Assembly (NCBI GenBank): GCA_015488755.1
Contig: WFNB01000068.1
Coordinates: 21,403-85,402, forward strand
Direction: 5' to 3'
Origin: Gammaproteobacteria bacterium
Lineage (GTDB): Bacteria > Pseudomonadota > Gammaproteobacteria > GRL18
DNA: 64,000 nt
Positions 9,041-17,937 of the stretch are shown here, in pieces. Numbering within the stretch: position 1 is the first letter of the stretch; each line of letters opens with the position of its first letter. Made by a program: the position numbers and the translations under genes. A model generated the notes under the pieces. It was not told where the DNA came from. It was given only the letters and a program-made list of their open reading frames with translations, and made no database searches.

Positions 9041-10177
9041 TTATCTAGGCTTAAGTGAAACTAAGCCTCCAGGATGAGATTGTATATAATCATCCACCTC
9101 AAGCAACACCAAATTAGCACTGATTTCTGAGGCACTTAATTTTGAACGATTAATAAGGCTTTCAGTGGATACAGGTTCAGAGCCTATATTTTGTAATATT
9201 TTTTGTTGAATTTTAGGTAATAGTGAATATTTGCATGATACTGGCTTGATGGATTTATCTGGAATATCAATAGTGCCACCAGCTACCATTTGTGAAGCAA
9301 GCATTAAGGGTGAAAGTTCTTCTATGATATCTTCGGCCGTTTCAACAAGCTTGGCTCCCATTTTAATTAGCTTATGGCAGCCACGCGATAGAGGATTGTG
9401 AATAGAGCCAGGAATAGCAAAAACTTCTCTTGCTTGTTCCAGAGCTGTTTTGGCAGTGATTAACGAGCCACTTTGAAGGGCTGCTTCAACGACTAATGTA
9501 CCAATACTCAGGCCACTAATAATACGATTGCGTTGGGGGAAATTATATCTTAGTGGGCCAGTGCCTAATGGGTATTCGGAAATAATAGCGCCTTTTTCAA
9601 TAAGCTGCCATGCTAATTCCTTATGACGAGCAGGATAGATCCTGTCTAAGCCTGTTCCTGCAACGGCAATGCTTTGACCCTTCGCCTCAAGAGCACCCTT
9701 ATGACTTTGGGCATCAATACCTAGAGCCATGCCGCTGGTGATCACCATTCCTTCCTGTGCCAAATGATGAGCAAACTGCCATGCAGTTTCACTGCCATCA
9801 ATCGTTGGATTACGACTACCAACCATTGCTAATTGAATTTTGCTTAATTGCTCAGCTTGTCCTTTAACAAACAATATAGGTGGTGGTGAATGAATTTGCT
9901 GTAATAGTGGTGGGTAGAGAGGATCTGTGTATAGTAAAACATGATTTTCAGGATCTTCCAGCCATAATAATGTTTTTTCTACTGCTAGCCAATCAGGTTC
10001 TTGCAGTGCTTTTTCAATGGCTTTTTTTTGCTTTGGGGCTAGATTAAGTTGACTCAGGCTGTCGGGCGTATTAAATAGGTGTTTGGGCTGTGTGAAGTGA
10101 TCAAATAATTGGCTTAGGGTCGCAGCTCCTATGCCTGTTGCGTTGTGTAAGGCAAGCCAATAATGTAAATCTTCCAT
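9041..10177 (-). CDS. dprA: DNA-processing protein DprA (Smf)
   Basis: Loads RecA on incoming single-stranded DNA during natural transformation. I choose the ATG at 10177 (378 residues) because family N-termini begin a few residues before the conserved YWLAL; a GTG at 10210 would add 11 unconserved residues, and neither has a clear ribosome-binding site. The Rossmann core is intact: AMVGSRNPT, GMVITSGMALGIDAQSHKGAL, IAVAGTGLDRIYPARH, ISEYPLGTGPLRYNFPQRNRIISGLS and the GSLITAKTALEQ helix. A winged-helix C-terminal domain follows (IQQKILQNIGSEPVSTESLI). Confidence 0.96.
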   Translation of the reverse strand: MEDLHYWLALHNATGIGAATLSQLFDHFTQPKHLFNTPDSLSQLNLAPKQKKAIEKALQEPDWLAVEKTLLWLEDPENHVLLYTDPLYPPLLQQIHSPPPILFVKGQAEQLSKIQLAMVGSRNPTIDGSETAWQFAHHLAQEGMVITSGMALGIDAQSHKGALEAKGQSIAVAGTGLDRIYPARHKELAWQLIEKGAIISEYPLGTGPLRYNFPQRNRIISGLSIGTLVVEAALQSGSLITAKTALEQAREVFAIPGSIHNPLSRGCHKLIKMGAKLVETAEDIIEELSPLMLASQMVAGGTIDIPDKSIKPVSCKYSLLPKIQQKILQNIGSEPVSTESLINRSKLSASEISANLVLLEVDDYIQSHPGGLVSLKPR

Positions 10178-10287
10178 AATTTTGTTAAAGTTTATCGAAT
10201 ATTGACCCACCTTAAATTCTGATATTCAACTTACTTAATAGAAAGCGAATACCAGAATGAGAGTAAGTAATTATTTATGCAAAATAA

Positions 10288-11400
10288 TTACTCATTTTCC
10301 ATAAGAGGTGATTTGATGACGTCACCAATGCGCAGGCTGGTTTTTGTATCAAGCACAAGTGCATAACTGAGATGATTAAATGGTCGAAATACCATTAAAT
10401 TACCACTGTTTTCATCGGGTAGTTGAATTTGTGCATCTTTCTGGATAGGGTCATCTTCGACATTCCCTTTTTTGTAAATATTGAAAACATCGCCGATTTC
10501 AATGCCATCTTTGAGTCCTGCATCAATAACAACAACATCCATAGAGCCGACCATGCTAACGCCTGGCTGGATGCCAACAGTTAACACACCGATAATAGAC
10601 GCTGATTTTTTCATTAAAGACGCTTTGGGTAAGAAATTAGCATCGACGACGGTATTTTTTGCAATGGGTATTACCCGATGTTTTCTAAAAATTTCGGCCT
10701 TAGCTTTTTCAATTAAAATACTTGATGGAGAACCACTTTTAAGCAGATGGCCTTTACCTAAATAAATAAGTTCATGACCTAATACCTTGTTTGTTTTAGG
10801 ACTTCTGTAATAAGTGCCACTTCTATATACACCAAAGTTTTTATCATTAGCTCCTGTTGGAATACCCTTAACATAAATGGTATTACCTGTGCTTGCAGAC
10901 AGGTGGTTATCACTGATGCCAACAATGTAGGGTAATTGATTGTATTCGTGTGGATTAACAATTCTATTTTTTGTTAGATAGGGTGCGATAATATCCAAAG
11001 GGATAGTGGGAATGGCCAGATCCAACTCTGCGATCCTTGTTTTTGGGCTTAAGTGAACGGTACGTTTGCCGTATTTATCTCGTGTGATATAAGGTCGTCC
11101 ATCAATGTAGATAAGCGTTAGATGATCACCAGGATAAATAAGATTAGGGTTTTCAATTTGCTTATTAGCTTGCCAGATTTCGGGCCAATACCATGGTTGC
11201 TCTAAGAATTTTCCAGAGATATCCCATAGAGTGTCGCCTTTTTGCACGGTGTATTGCTGTGGGTGTCCTGGTTTGAGCTTGATAGTGGTTTCATTATTTG
11301 AAGTTGCACCCTCAGCCAAAGAATCAGCTAAAGAAAGTGATGTAATGCTAAGCAATAGTGCTAGTACAGTAAAGGCAAAAAGTGTATTATTTTTTTTCAT
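10288..11400 (-). CDS. LysM-domain peptidoglycan-binding protein (TsaP-like)
   Basis: The ATG at 11400 is chosen because AGGGA lies 5 nt upstream and a clean signal peptide follows (MKKNNTLFAF, cleavage near SLSLADS); an upstream GTG/ATG adds only six residues. The LysM domain is at about 48-98 (QYTVQKGDTLWDISGKF, then NLIYPGDHLTLIY). The long C-terminal part ends in a FlgT_C-like region (DVVVIDAGLKDGIEIGDVFNIY). Position next to dprA and divergent from def matches the gene known as tsaP, a type IV pilus secretin-associated protein, in Pseudomonas. The domain call is firm; the pilus role is inferred from synteny. Confidence 0.85.
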   Translation of the reverse strand: MKKNNTLFAFTVLALLLSITSLSLADSLAEGATSNNETTIKLKPGHPQQYTVQKGDTLWDISGKFLEQPWYWPEIWQANKQIENPNLIYPGDHLTLIYIDGRPYITRDKYGKRTVHLSPKTRIAELDLAIPTIPLDIIAPYLTKNRIVNPHEYNQLPYIVGISDNHLSASTGNTIYVKGIPTGANDKNFGVYRSGTYYRSPKTNKVLGHELIYLGKGHLLKSGSPSSILIEKAKAEIFRKHRVIPIAKNTVVDANFLPKASLMKKSASIIGVLTVGIQPGVSMVGSMDVVVIDAGLKDGIEIGDVFNIYKKGNVEDDPIQKDAQIQLPDENSGNLMVFRPFNHLSYALVLDTKTSLRIGDVIKSPLMENE

Positions 11401-11974
11401 ATGAATCCCTAAATTCATTGGAATTTCTTATCATGATCAGACAATGATTTTCACTCTGAAACATCGTGTAAATAGAGTGAGTTGTCTAAGATTATTTTAG
11501 TAAAAAGCCTTAAATAAAACCATAAACTTTTCAAAAATTCATAGTAAAATCCAAAGATTAGCTTAAATTTATAATGTTTTTTGTTAAATATAAAGTGTTT
11601 TGTTGAAAATTACCAACCCAGTTAACACTTTTTCTACCAATGATAGCAGTTTTTTTGATAAAATTGCAGTTTTTAGAGAGTACTCACCTAATCAACCTGA
11701 GTTCTGGATAACTGAACAAGTAACGCATTGATTAGCCTGTATTTGTTACAGAAGTCGCCGTGAATACATCCTTGTAGGCTTCACTTTGGCATCCATGCCA
11801 AAGAGACTTCTTCCACAAACACAGGCCAATCAACACTCTGAAGTTATTTTTAAGATAATCTTATCCAGAGTTCAGGTTCATCATTTAGGTTAATATTTAT
11901 GCAGAGTGCATCGCATTGCAATAATACAATCAAGACAATAAACTCATTGTCATAATCAAAGAGTGTAATACTAT
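11401..11974. other. 574-bp divergent intergenic region (LysM gene / def)
   Basis: This must contain the promoters of both the LysM gene and the def operon. It holds the 185-bp palindromic repeat described separately, two direct copies of GCAGTTTTT around 11648 and 11667, and otherwise AT-rich sequence in which I see no gene, tRNA or clear promoter pair. Confidence 0.6.
11694..11878. repeat. 185-bp inverted-repeat element (MITE/REP-like)
   Basis: The ends are AACCTGAGTTCTGGATAA and, on the other strand, AACCTGAACTCTGGATAA. A second nested pair reads TTGATTAGCCTGTATTTGT against TTGATTGGCCTGTGTTTGT, then AGAAGTC in both arms. The centre has a perfect hairpin CTTTGGCAT-CC-ATGCCAAAG at 11784-11803. 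There is no open frame inside. A shortened relative is at 8343-8424 and end-only forms are at 49196 and 54334. Confidence 0.75.
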
Positions 11975-12475
11975 ATGGCTTTATTAGATATACTTTGCTT
12001 TCCAGATGAACGACTACGGATAAAAGCAAAGCCGGTCAAAGAAATTACTCAGGCACATCAGACGCTCATTGATGATATGCTTGAAACCATGTATCAAGCG
12101 CCAGGTATTGGTCTGGCAGCCACTCAGATTAATATTCACGAACAAATTCTAGTGATTGATGTGTCAGAAGCTAAGAACACACCTTATTGTTTTATTAATC
12201 CAGAAATTGTTTCCGATTCAGGTAAAGAAATAATGGAAGAAGGTTGTTTATCTGTCCCAGATACTTATGCTGAAGTTGAACGCGCGGATGCTGTTATAGT
12301 GAGGTATCTTGACAGAAAAGGTAAAGAGCAACAACTTGAAGCAGAAGGCTTGTTGGCCGTTTGCGTACAACATGAAATTGATCACTTGCAAGGCAAGCTG
12401 TTTGTGGATTATTTATCAAAACTCAAACGTGATCGGATACGTAAAAAACTAGAGAAGCAACAGCGTCAAAAGTAA
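11975..12475 (+). CDS. def: Peptide deformylase
   Basis: Removes the formyl group from nascent N-formylmethionine; metal-dependent. 166 residues with the three family motifs: GIGLAATQI near residue 44, EGCLSVP near 89 (Cys is a metal ligand) and QHEIDHLQG near 131 (HExxH histidines). First gene of the def-fmt-rsmB series; fmt follows and performs the opposite reaction on initiator tRNA. Confidence 0.98.
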   Translation: MALLDILCFPDERLRIKAKPVKEITQAHQTLIDDMLETMYQAPGIGLAATQINIHEQILVIDVSEAKNTPYCFINPEIVSDSGKEIMEEGCLSVPDTYAEVERADAVIVRYLDRKGKEQQLEAEGLLAVCVQHEIDHLQGKLFVDYLSKLKRDRIRKKLEKQQRQK

Positions 12476-12554
12476 GTTCTCTAATTTAGATAGAAACAGC
12501 TTATTATTCTATCTGAGTGTAAAATGTTTGGTCTTAGTTAAGAAGGAAAACAGA

Positions 12555-13493
12555 TTGAAAATAATTTTTGCAGGTACACCAGAATTTTCAGCGATTGCAT
12601 TGCGCTCTTTGCTGGAATCGGAGCATGAAATTATTGCTGTGTATACTCAGCCTGATCGCCCTGCGGGTAGAGGGCGAAAGCTTCAAGCCAGTCCAGTTAA
12701 AGTACTTGCTTTAGAACATGATATTCCCATTTACCAACCTGAGACCTTAAAGGATGAAGTTGCCCAGAGAGAACTAATAGCATTGCATGCTGATGTTATG
12801 GTCGTGGTTGCTTATGGTTTACTTTTACCTGAGCCCGTTTTACAAGCGCCTAAATTCGGTTGTTTGAATATTCATGCTTCATTATTACCTCGATGGCGAG
12901 GTGCAGCGCCTATTCAGCGGGCAATTCTTGCAGGGGATAAGCAAAGTGGTGTAACCATTATGCAAATGGATGCCGGATTGGATACAGGCGATATGCTGGC
13001 TATCAAAACCTGTCCTATTGAACCGGATGATACGGGTAGCAGCTTGCATGATAAATTGGCCGCCATTGGAGCACTGGCTCTATTGCAAACTTTGGGTGAT
13101 ATTGAGGACAATCGATTGAGGCCACAAAAGCAAGACGCTACTCTGGCTAATTATGCTCATAAATTAGATAAAAAAGAAGCCCTTATTGATTGGCAGCAAG
13201 CGGCATCAGTTATTGTTAGAAAGATACAGGCCTTTAATAGTTGGCCTGTGGCCTATACTTATCATCAGGCTAAATCGCTACGCTTGTGGCAAGCTGAATT
13301 AGTGATGCAGACAAGTGCTACCGGTCGTTGTGGTGAAGTTATTGCAGAATCAGCCCAAGGTATTGATGTCATGACTAATAATGGTCTTGTTCGTATTATA
13401 GAGCTACAATTGCCAGGTAAAAAACGCATCATGGTAAAAGACTTTATTCATGGTCAAAGTCTAATGGGTGCTGTGTTTACCATGCTAGAATAG
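12555..13493 (+). CDS. fmt: Methionyl-tRNA formyltransferase (TTG start)
   Basis: Formylates initiator Met-tRNA using 10-formyl-tetrahydrofolate. I place the start at the TTG at 12555: AAGGA at 12543-12547 is 7 nt upstream, and the protein then begins MKIIFAGTPEFS exactly like the family; a TTG at 12528 would add nine unconserved residues. That gives 312 residues. Motifs are TQPDRPAGRGRKL, VVVAYGLLLP, NIHASLLPRWRGAAPIQRAI (catalytic Asn-His and the SLLP folate motif) and MQMDAGLDTGDML. The C-terminal OB-like tRNA-binding domain is present. Confidence 0.96.
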   Translation: MKIIFAGTPEFSAIALRSLLESEHEIIAVYTQPDRPAGRGRKLQASPVKVLALEHDIPIYQPETLKDEVAQRELIALHADVMVVVAYGLLLPEPVLQAPKFGCLNIHASLLPRWRGAAPIQRAILAGDKQSGVTIMQMDAGLDTGDMLAIKTCPIEPDDTGSSLHDKLAAIGALALLQTLGDIEDNRLRPQKQDATLANYAHKLDKKEALIDWQQAASVIVRKIQAFNSWPVAYTYHQAKSLRLWQAELVMQTSATGRCGEVIAESAQGIDVMTNNGLVRIIELQLPGKKRIMVKDFIHGQSLMGAVFTMLE

Positions 13494-13588
13494 CTTTAAT
13501 TGAGCAGTCTTAAAAATCGTGTTGTCTGGTATCTTGGCGAGCCCAAAATACTCCTTTGCTAGTATTAATTATTATGGATGCAATATAA

Positions 13589-14977
13589 ATGCAAAATGCT
13601 TCAATAGCATCTTATACTCAGTCTTCTTTAGTTTCTGGTGCCTCAGCGCGTGCGCTAGCGACTTATATTGTTCATGATTGTGTGTCATCAGGGCATTCTC
13701 TGTCGATGCTATTGCCTTCATACCTAGAGTCTCTTAAAACAGCACAGCGTCCTTTTGCCCAAGAAGTGTGTTTTGGTTCTCTGCGCTGGTACTTTCGTTT
13801 GGATAGCCTGCTTGAATGCATGCTCACTAAGCCTCTTCGGGGTAAGAAAAAAATAGTACACTCAATATTATTGGTTGGTCTCTATCAGCTTAATTATCTG
13901 GATAAGGTTGATTATGCTATTGTTAAAGAAACAGTTAATGTCTGCGATGAACTGAAGCAATCATGGGCTAAAGGTCTGGTTAATGCTATTTTAAGGCGTT
14001 TTTTAAGAGAAAAAGAGGGCTTATTGGCCGAGTTAGATAAATCGTATGAAAGTCGCTTTGCTTACCCACAATGGTTGGTGAGCGCTATTAAACGTGCTTG
14101 GCAGGGAGAAGCTATTGAAGCGTTGTTAAGTGCCGGTAATCAGCGACCACCAATGGTGTTAAGAATTAATCAACAATTTTCGTTGGCTGATTACAAGCAA
14201 CAGCTTATAGATAAAGGCTATGCATTTTCATCGTTTGCCATAAGCAATAGCGCCTATCATAAACAAACCGTTATTTTAGATAAACCGGTTGCAGTTGAAC
14301 AGTTACCACTTTTTTCAGCCGGTGCGGTGAGTGTTCAAGATGCCGCGCCTCAGTTAGCAGCGCATTTATTATCCCCTCAAGCGGGAGAGACCATCCTAGA
14401 TGCCTGTGCTGCTCCGGGTGGAAAGACCATGCATTTATTTGAAGTGCAGCCACATTTAGACCAAGTCATTGCTTTAGATGTGAGTGAGCAGCGCTTAGAG
14501 CGTGTTGTTGAGAATAGTCAGCGGTTAAATATCCCATCTGAAAAACTGTCCATTCTCTCTGGGGACGCCAGTGCTCAACAGTGGTGGAATGGCGAATTAT
14601 TTGATCGGATTTTACTGGATGCACCTTGCTCTGCAACCGGTGTGATCCGTAGGCATCCTGATATTAAGTTACTGCGACGTTCCCATGATATTGAGGAACT
14701 GGTGATATTACAGGCCAATATACTGGATAATCTTTGGCTAATGTTAAAACCCGGAGGCGTTTTATTATATGCTACTTGCTCAATTCTTCGTGATGAAAAT
14801 GATAAGCAAATTGAAGCCTTTATTGCTCGACAAATGAAGAGTAAGACTCAAGTGGAAGAGCTCCTTATTGATGAAAATTGGGGGCAGGCCATGCCTTATG
14901 GCAGACAAATTTTGCCAGGTAAAGAAAATATGGATGGTTTTTATTATGCTTTGCTAAAAAAACCGAGCAATGGTTAA
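13589..14977 (+). CDS. rsmB: 16S rRNA (cytosine(967)-C(5))-methyltransferase RsmB
   Basis: 462 residues. An N-terminal NusB-like RNA-binding domain (about 15-160, with VNAILRRFLREK) precedes the Rossmann methyltransferase domain. Key sites are DACAAPGGKTMHL (SAM loop), DAPCSATGVIRRHPDIK (motif IV cysteine) and LYATCSIL (catalytic motif VI cysteine). Follows fmt by 95 bp and overlaps the next gene by 8 nt. Confidence 0.97.
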   Translation: MQNASIASYTQSSLVSGASARALATYIVHDCVSSGHSLSMLLPSYLESLKTAQRPFAQEVCFGSLRWYFRLDSLLECMLTKPLRGKKKIVHSILLVGLYQLNYLDKVDYAIVKETVNVCDELKQSWAKGLVNAILRRFLREKEGLLAELDKSYESRFAYPQWLVSAIKRAWQGEAIEALLSAGNQRPPMVLRINQQFSLADYKQQLIDKGYAFSSFAISNSAYHKQTVILDKPVAVEQLPLFSAGAVSVQDAAPQLAAHLLSPQAGETILDACAAPGGKTMHLFEVQPHLDQVIALDVSEQRLERVVENSQRLNIPSEKLSILSGDASAQQWWNGELFDRILLDAPCSATGVIRRHPDIKLLRRSHDIEELVILQANILDNLWLMLKPGGVLLYATCSILRDENDKQIEAFIARQMKSKTQVEELLIDENWGQAMPYGRQILPGKENMDGFYYALLKKPSNG

Positions 14978-15743
14978 ACTAATGAAATTCCGTTCTGCTG
15001 ATAGTCACTTTAGCAGTAGTAAATTTGCTGTTAGCGATATGGCGTGGCCTATTGAGCGCAGGCATAAAAAACGCTGTCTAAAGTGCCAGTTTTTTAAAAT
15101 TATTGCGGTCTTAACAATAATTTCAATTGTGGTTTTTTTAGTCTTTAATATGTTGCCCAATTGGCTTAACAAGGGTGACTTTCAAGTGCTTTCTGTGGTC
15201 TCATATCAACGTGATAAGAGTACCTTTATTGATGCGGATTTAAAAATAGACTTTCCAGAAAAGGTGGTTGATGCACTTGAAAACGGTATACCACTAACCA
15301 TTGCCGTTGAGGTACAGGTGTTTCGAGAGCGCCCTTGGTGGCGTAATGTGATCATAAAACAGTCAAGGCAACTATTTGAACTACGTTATCATCCATTAAC
15401 AAATGTTCATGAAGTTAAAAATATTGCTACGGATGCTCGCTATTCATTTAATAGTCGCAAGGATGCTATGGTTGCTTTGGGGACTATTCGTATGGCTCAC
15501 TTAATAAAAAATAATAAATTAGAAAATAATAACCAATATTACGTGCAGATGCGTTTATTGCTTGATGTCAGTCACTTACCCGTAGCATTGAGGCAAGTGG
15601 CATCATTATCACCCTCATGGCGTGTTGAAAGCACTTGGTCACGTTGGCCTATTAAACTGCGTACTGACTCTCAGATATCGGTGATAGAAAGCCAGAATGA
15701 GGCCGAATCCACCCCGCCAGTAAAAGCAATAACACCACAGTAA
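14970..15743 (+). CDS. DUF4390 membrane-anchored protein
   Basis: 257 residues overlapping the rsmB stop by 8 nt, so translation is coupled. A basic cytoplasmic head of about 45 residues with three cysteines precedes one membrane helix (about 46-67, IIAVLTIISIVVFLVFNML), then a periplasmic domain whose ending LRQVASLSPSWRVESTWSRW is typical of DUF4390. The family is regularly found directly upstream of ntrY, as here, which suggests a link to NtrY sensing; no biochemical function is known to me. Confidence 0.85.
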   Translation: MVKLMKFRSADSHFSSSKFAVSDMAWPIERRHKKRCLKCQFFKIIAVLTIISIVVFLVFNMLPNWLNKGDFQVLSVVSYQRDKSTFIDADLKIDFPEKVVDALENGIPLTIAVEVQVFRERPWWRNVIIKQSRQLFELRYHPLTNVHEVKNIATDARYSFNSRKDAMVALGTIRMAHLIKNNKLENNNQYYVQMRLLLDVSHLPVALRQVASLSPSWRVESTWSRWPIKLRTDSQISVIESQNEAESTPPVKAITPQ

Positions 15744-15774
15744 ATCTATCTGAGTGAGCAAATGAGCTGAATAT

Positions 15775-17907
15775 ATGATAAGAAAAATTTTTAGTGGTCC
15801 ATTTGCTATTGTTGTGATGTTGCTGATGCTGTTTTTTTCTTTGCGCATGATCAGCAGTAGCTCGATGGATGCCGAACAATTCCAACAATTATACTATTTA
15901 CTCTTGGCTGTTAATCTCGCCATTTTAAGCATGTTGGTCTTTCTAATTGCCCGCCAAGGTTGGCGCTTACGAGTTCAATTAAGGCAAAAAGTTGCTGGTT
16001 CCAGATTGACCTTAAGAATGCTGATCATTTTTGTTAGTCTGGCTATTTTACCTGCTCTGGTGGTGTACAGTTTTTCCATTCAGTTTATTCATCGTAGTAT
16101 TGATAGCTGGTTTGATGTCACAGTTGAACAGGCATTAGAAGATGCTATGGATTTAAGCCGTTCGGCCATTAATGAAAAAAAGAAAACACTCTTAAAGCAA
16201 ATACGTCGGATCAGTGATGAAACCTTAACAGACTTAGACTCGCTTTCTGTTATTTCACTGGCAGAAATTAGAGAAAAAAGTGGTGTGGATGAAGTGACGC
16301 TTTTCACTGCAAAAGGGCATGTGTTGGGCTCAAGTTCTATTGAAAAAGGTGATATCGTTCCTGACCTTCCAAGCTCTGACTTACTTCTGCCCTTGCAACA
16401 AGGGCGAGATCATGTGGTGGTTGATTTAAGTGAAGACTCAAATCGAATGATCAGAGTGCTGGTACGGATCACCTTTGAGGGTGAAAAAGGCTTTTTGATC
16501 CTCCAAGCAATGGCGCCATTGAGTAATCGTCAGTATCGTTTGGCTGCTAGTGTACAACAAGCCTATTCAGAATATAAAGGCTTGGTGTATTTACGCAAGC
16601 CGTTAAAGCTGAGTTTTACCCTAACGTTGTCTCTGGTCTTGCTCTTAGGTATTCTCAGTGCGGTATGGGCGGCTTTTTTCTCCGCCAAACGCATTGCTGC
16701 ACCCATTCGAGATTTGGCAGAGGGTACCAAAGCCGTTGCTGAAGGTGAATATCATAAACCCATTCCACTACTTAATGACGACGACTTTGGCCTATTGATT
16801 CAGTCCTTTAATAAAATGGTGCGACGGTTGTCACAAACTCATAATGCGCTGGAAGAAAGTCATGAACAAGCAAAACAGCAAAGAGATTATCTTGAGGTTG
16901 TGCTGAGCAATCTTTCTTCTGGTGTCATCAGTGTCTCACAAGATAAAGAAATACGCACTAATAACCCAGAAGCTAGTGTTATTTTGGGGGTTAATATTAA
17001 TGAATATAAACATGCGTCACTCTTTGAACTAACAAAAGCAAAGCCTGAATTGGAACCGTTTATCCATTGGCTGATGCATTCAATAGAACACCGAGTGAAG
17101 CACTGGAGTGAAGAAGTCACCTTAAGTGAGTCGGATGGGCGCAAAATTTTACTTTGCCGTGGCAATGCTCTGGTTGATGGTGGTTATGTCATCGTTATTG
17201 AAAATGTAACCTCATTGGTTCAAGCACAAAGAGATGCGGCATGGGGTGAGGTTGCTCGACGTTTGGCTCATGAAATTAAAAACCCATTAACCCCTATTCA
17301 GCTATCGGCAGAACGCTTGCGTCATAAATACCTAAAAACAATGAATGAGCAAGATGCTCAAATGATGGATCGACTGACATCGACAATCATTAATCAGGTT
17401 GATAGTATGAAAGAAATGGTTAAAGCCTTTTCAGAATACGCTAAAATGCCTGAGTTAAAGATGAAATCCTTGGACATAGAAAAGTTGCTTGTTGAGGTGA
17501 TTGAATTGTATCAGGCTAATGATAAACTACTTATTGAACAAGATCTCAACATTGCTGGCACTTTGGTAGAAGCCGATCAGGGGCGCTTGAGGCAAGTGTT
17601 TCATAATGTGATTAAAAATGCAATTGAGGCCGCTTCTGGACAAGACAAAATAAAATTAACGATACAAAGTCGTCTAACAACCATTAATAATCAGACTTGG
17701 GCTGTGTTAGCCTTAACCGATGATGGCCCCGGTTTTCCAGACACTATGATCAGTAATATTTTCGATCCCTATGTGACAAATAAACCTAAGGGTACAGGCT
17801 TGGGGCTGGCAATTGTAAAAAAAATTATTGAAGATCATGGTGGTGCGATACACGCTGAAAATTCAATTGATGGTGCTAAAATTACCATCCGCTTACCTAT
17901 CATTTAA
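15775..17907 (+). CDS. ntrY: NtrY-type sensor histidine kinase
   Basis: 710 residues. Two N-terminal helices, then a third near 80-105, a periplasmic sensor region (about 110-280), another helix (LTLSLVLLLGILSAVWAAFF), HAMP (AAPIRDLAEGTKAVAEGEY), PAS (about 365-470), HisKA with the phospho-acceptor in VARRLAHEIKNPLTPIQLSAERL, and HATPase with NVIKNAIEAA, DDGPGFP and GTGLGLAIVKKI. All kinase boxes are intact. The ntrX gene follows after 30 bp. Its partner regulator has an unusual ATPase domain, see the ntrX entry. Confidence 0.92.
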   Translation: MIRKIFSGPFAIVVMLLMLFFSLRMISSSSMDAEQFQQLYYLLLAVNLAILSMLVFLIARQGWRLRVQLRQKVAGSRLTLRMLIIFVSLAILPALVVYSFSIQFIHRSIDSWFDVTVEQALEDAMDLSRSAINEKKKTLLKQIRRISDETLTDLDSLSVISLAEIREKSGVDEVTLFTAKGHVLGSSSIEKGDIVPDLPSSDLLLPLQQGRDHVVVDLSEDSNRMIRVLVRITFEGEKGFLILQAMAPLSNRQYRLAASVQQAYSEYKGLVYLRKPLKLSFTLTLSLVLLLGILSAVWAAFFSAKRIAAPIRDLAEGTKAVAEGEYHKPIPLLNDDDFGLLIQSFNKMVRRLSQTHNALEESHEQAKQQRDYLEVVLSNLSSGVISVSQDKEIRTNNPEASVILGVNINEYKHASLFELTKAKPELEPFIHWLMHSIEHRVKHWSEEVTLSESDGRKILLCRGNALVDGGYVIVIENVTSLVQAQRDAAWGEVARRLAHEIKNPLTPIQLSAERLRHKYLKTMNEQDAQMMDRLTSTIINQVDSMKEMVKAFSEYAKMPELKMKSLDIEKLLVEVIELYQANDKLLIEQDLNIAGTLVEADQGRLRQVFHNVIKNAIEAASGQDKIKLTIQSRLTTINNQTWAVLALTDDGPGFPDTMISNIFDPYVTNKPKGTGLGLAIVKKIIEDHGGAIHAENSIDGAKITIRLPII

Positions 17908-17937
17908 TATTACGGGCTACAAAATTGAGGAAGAAAA

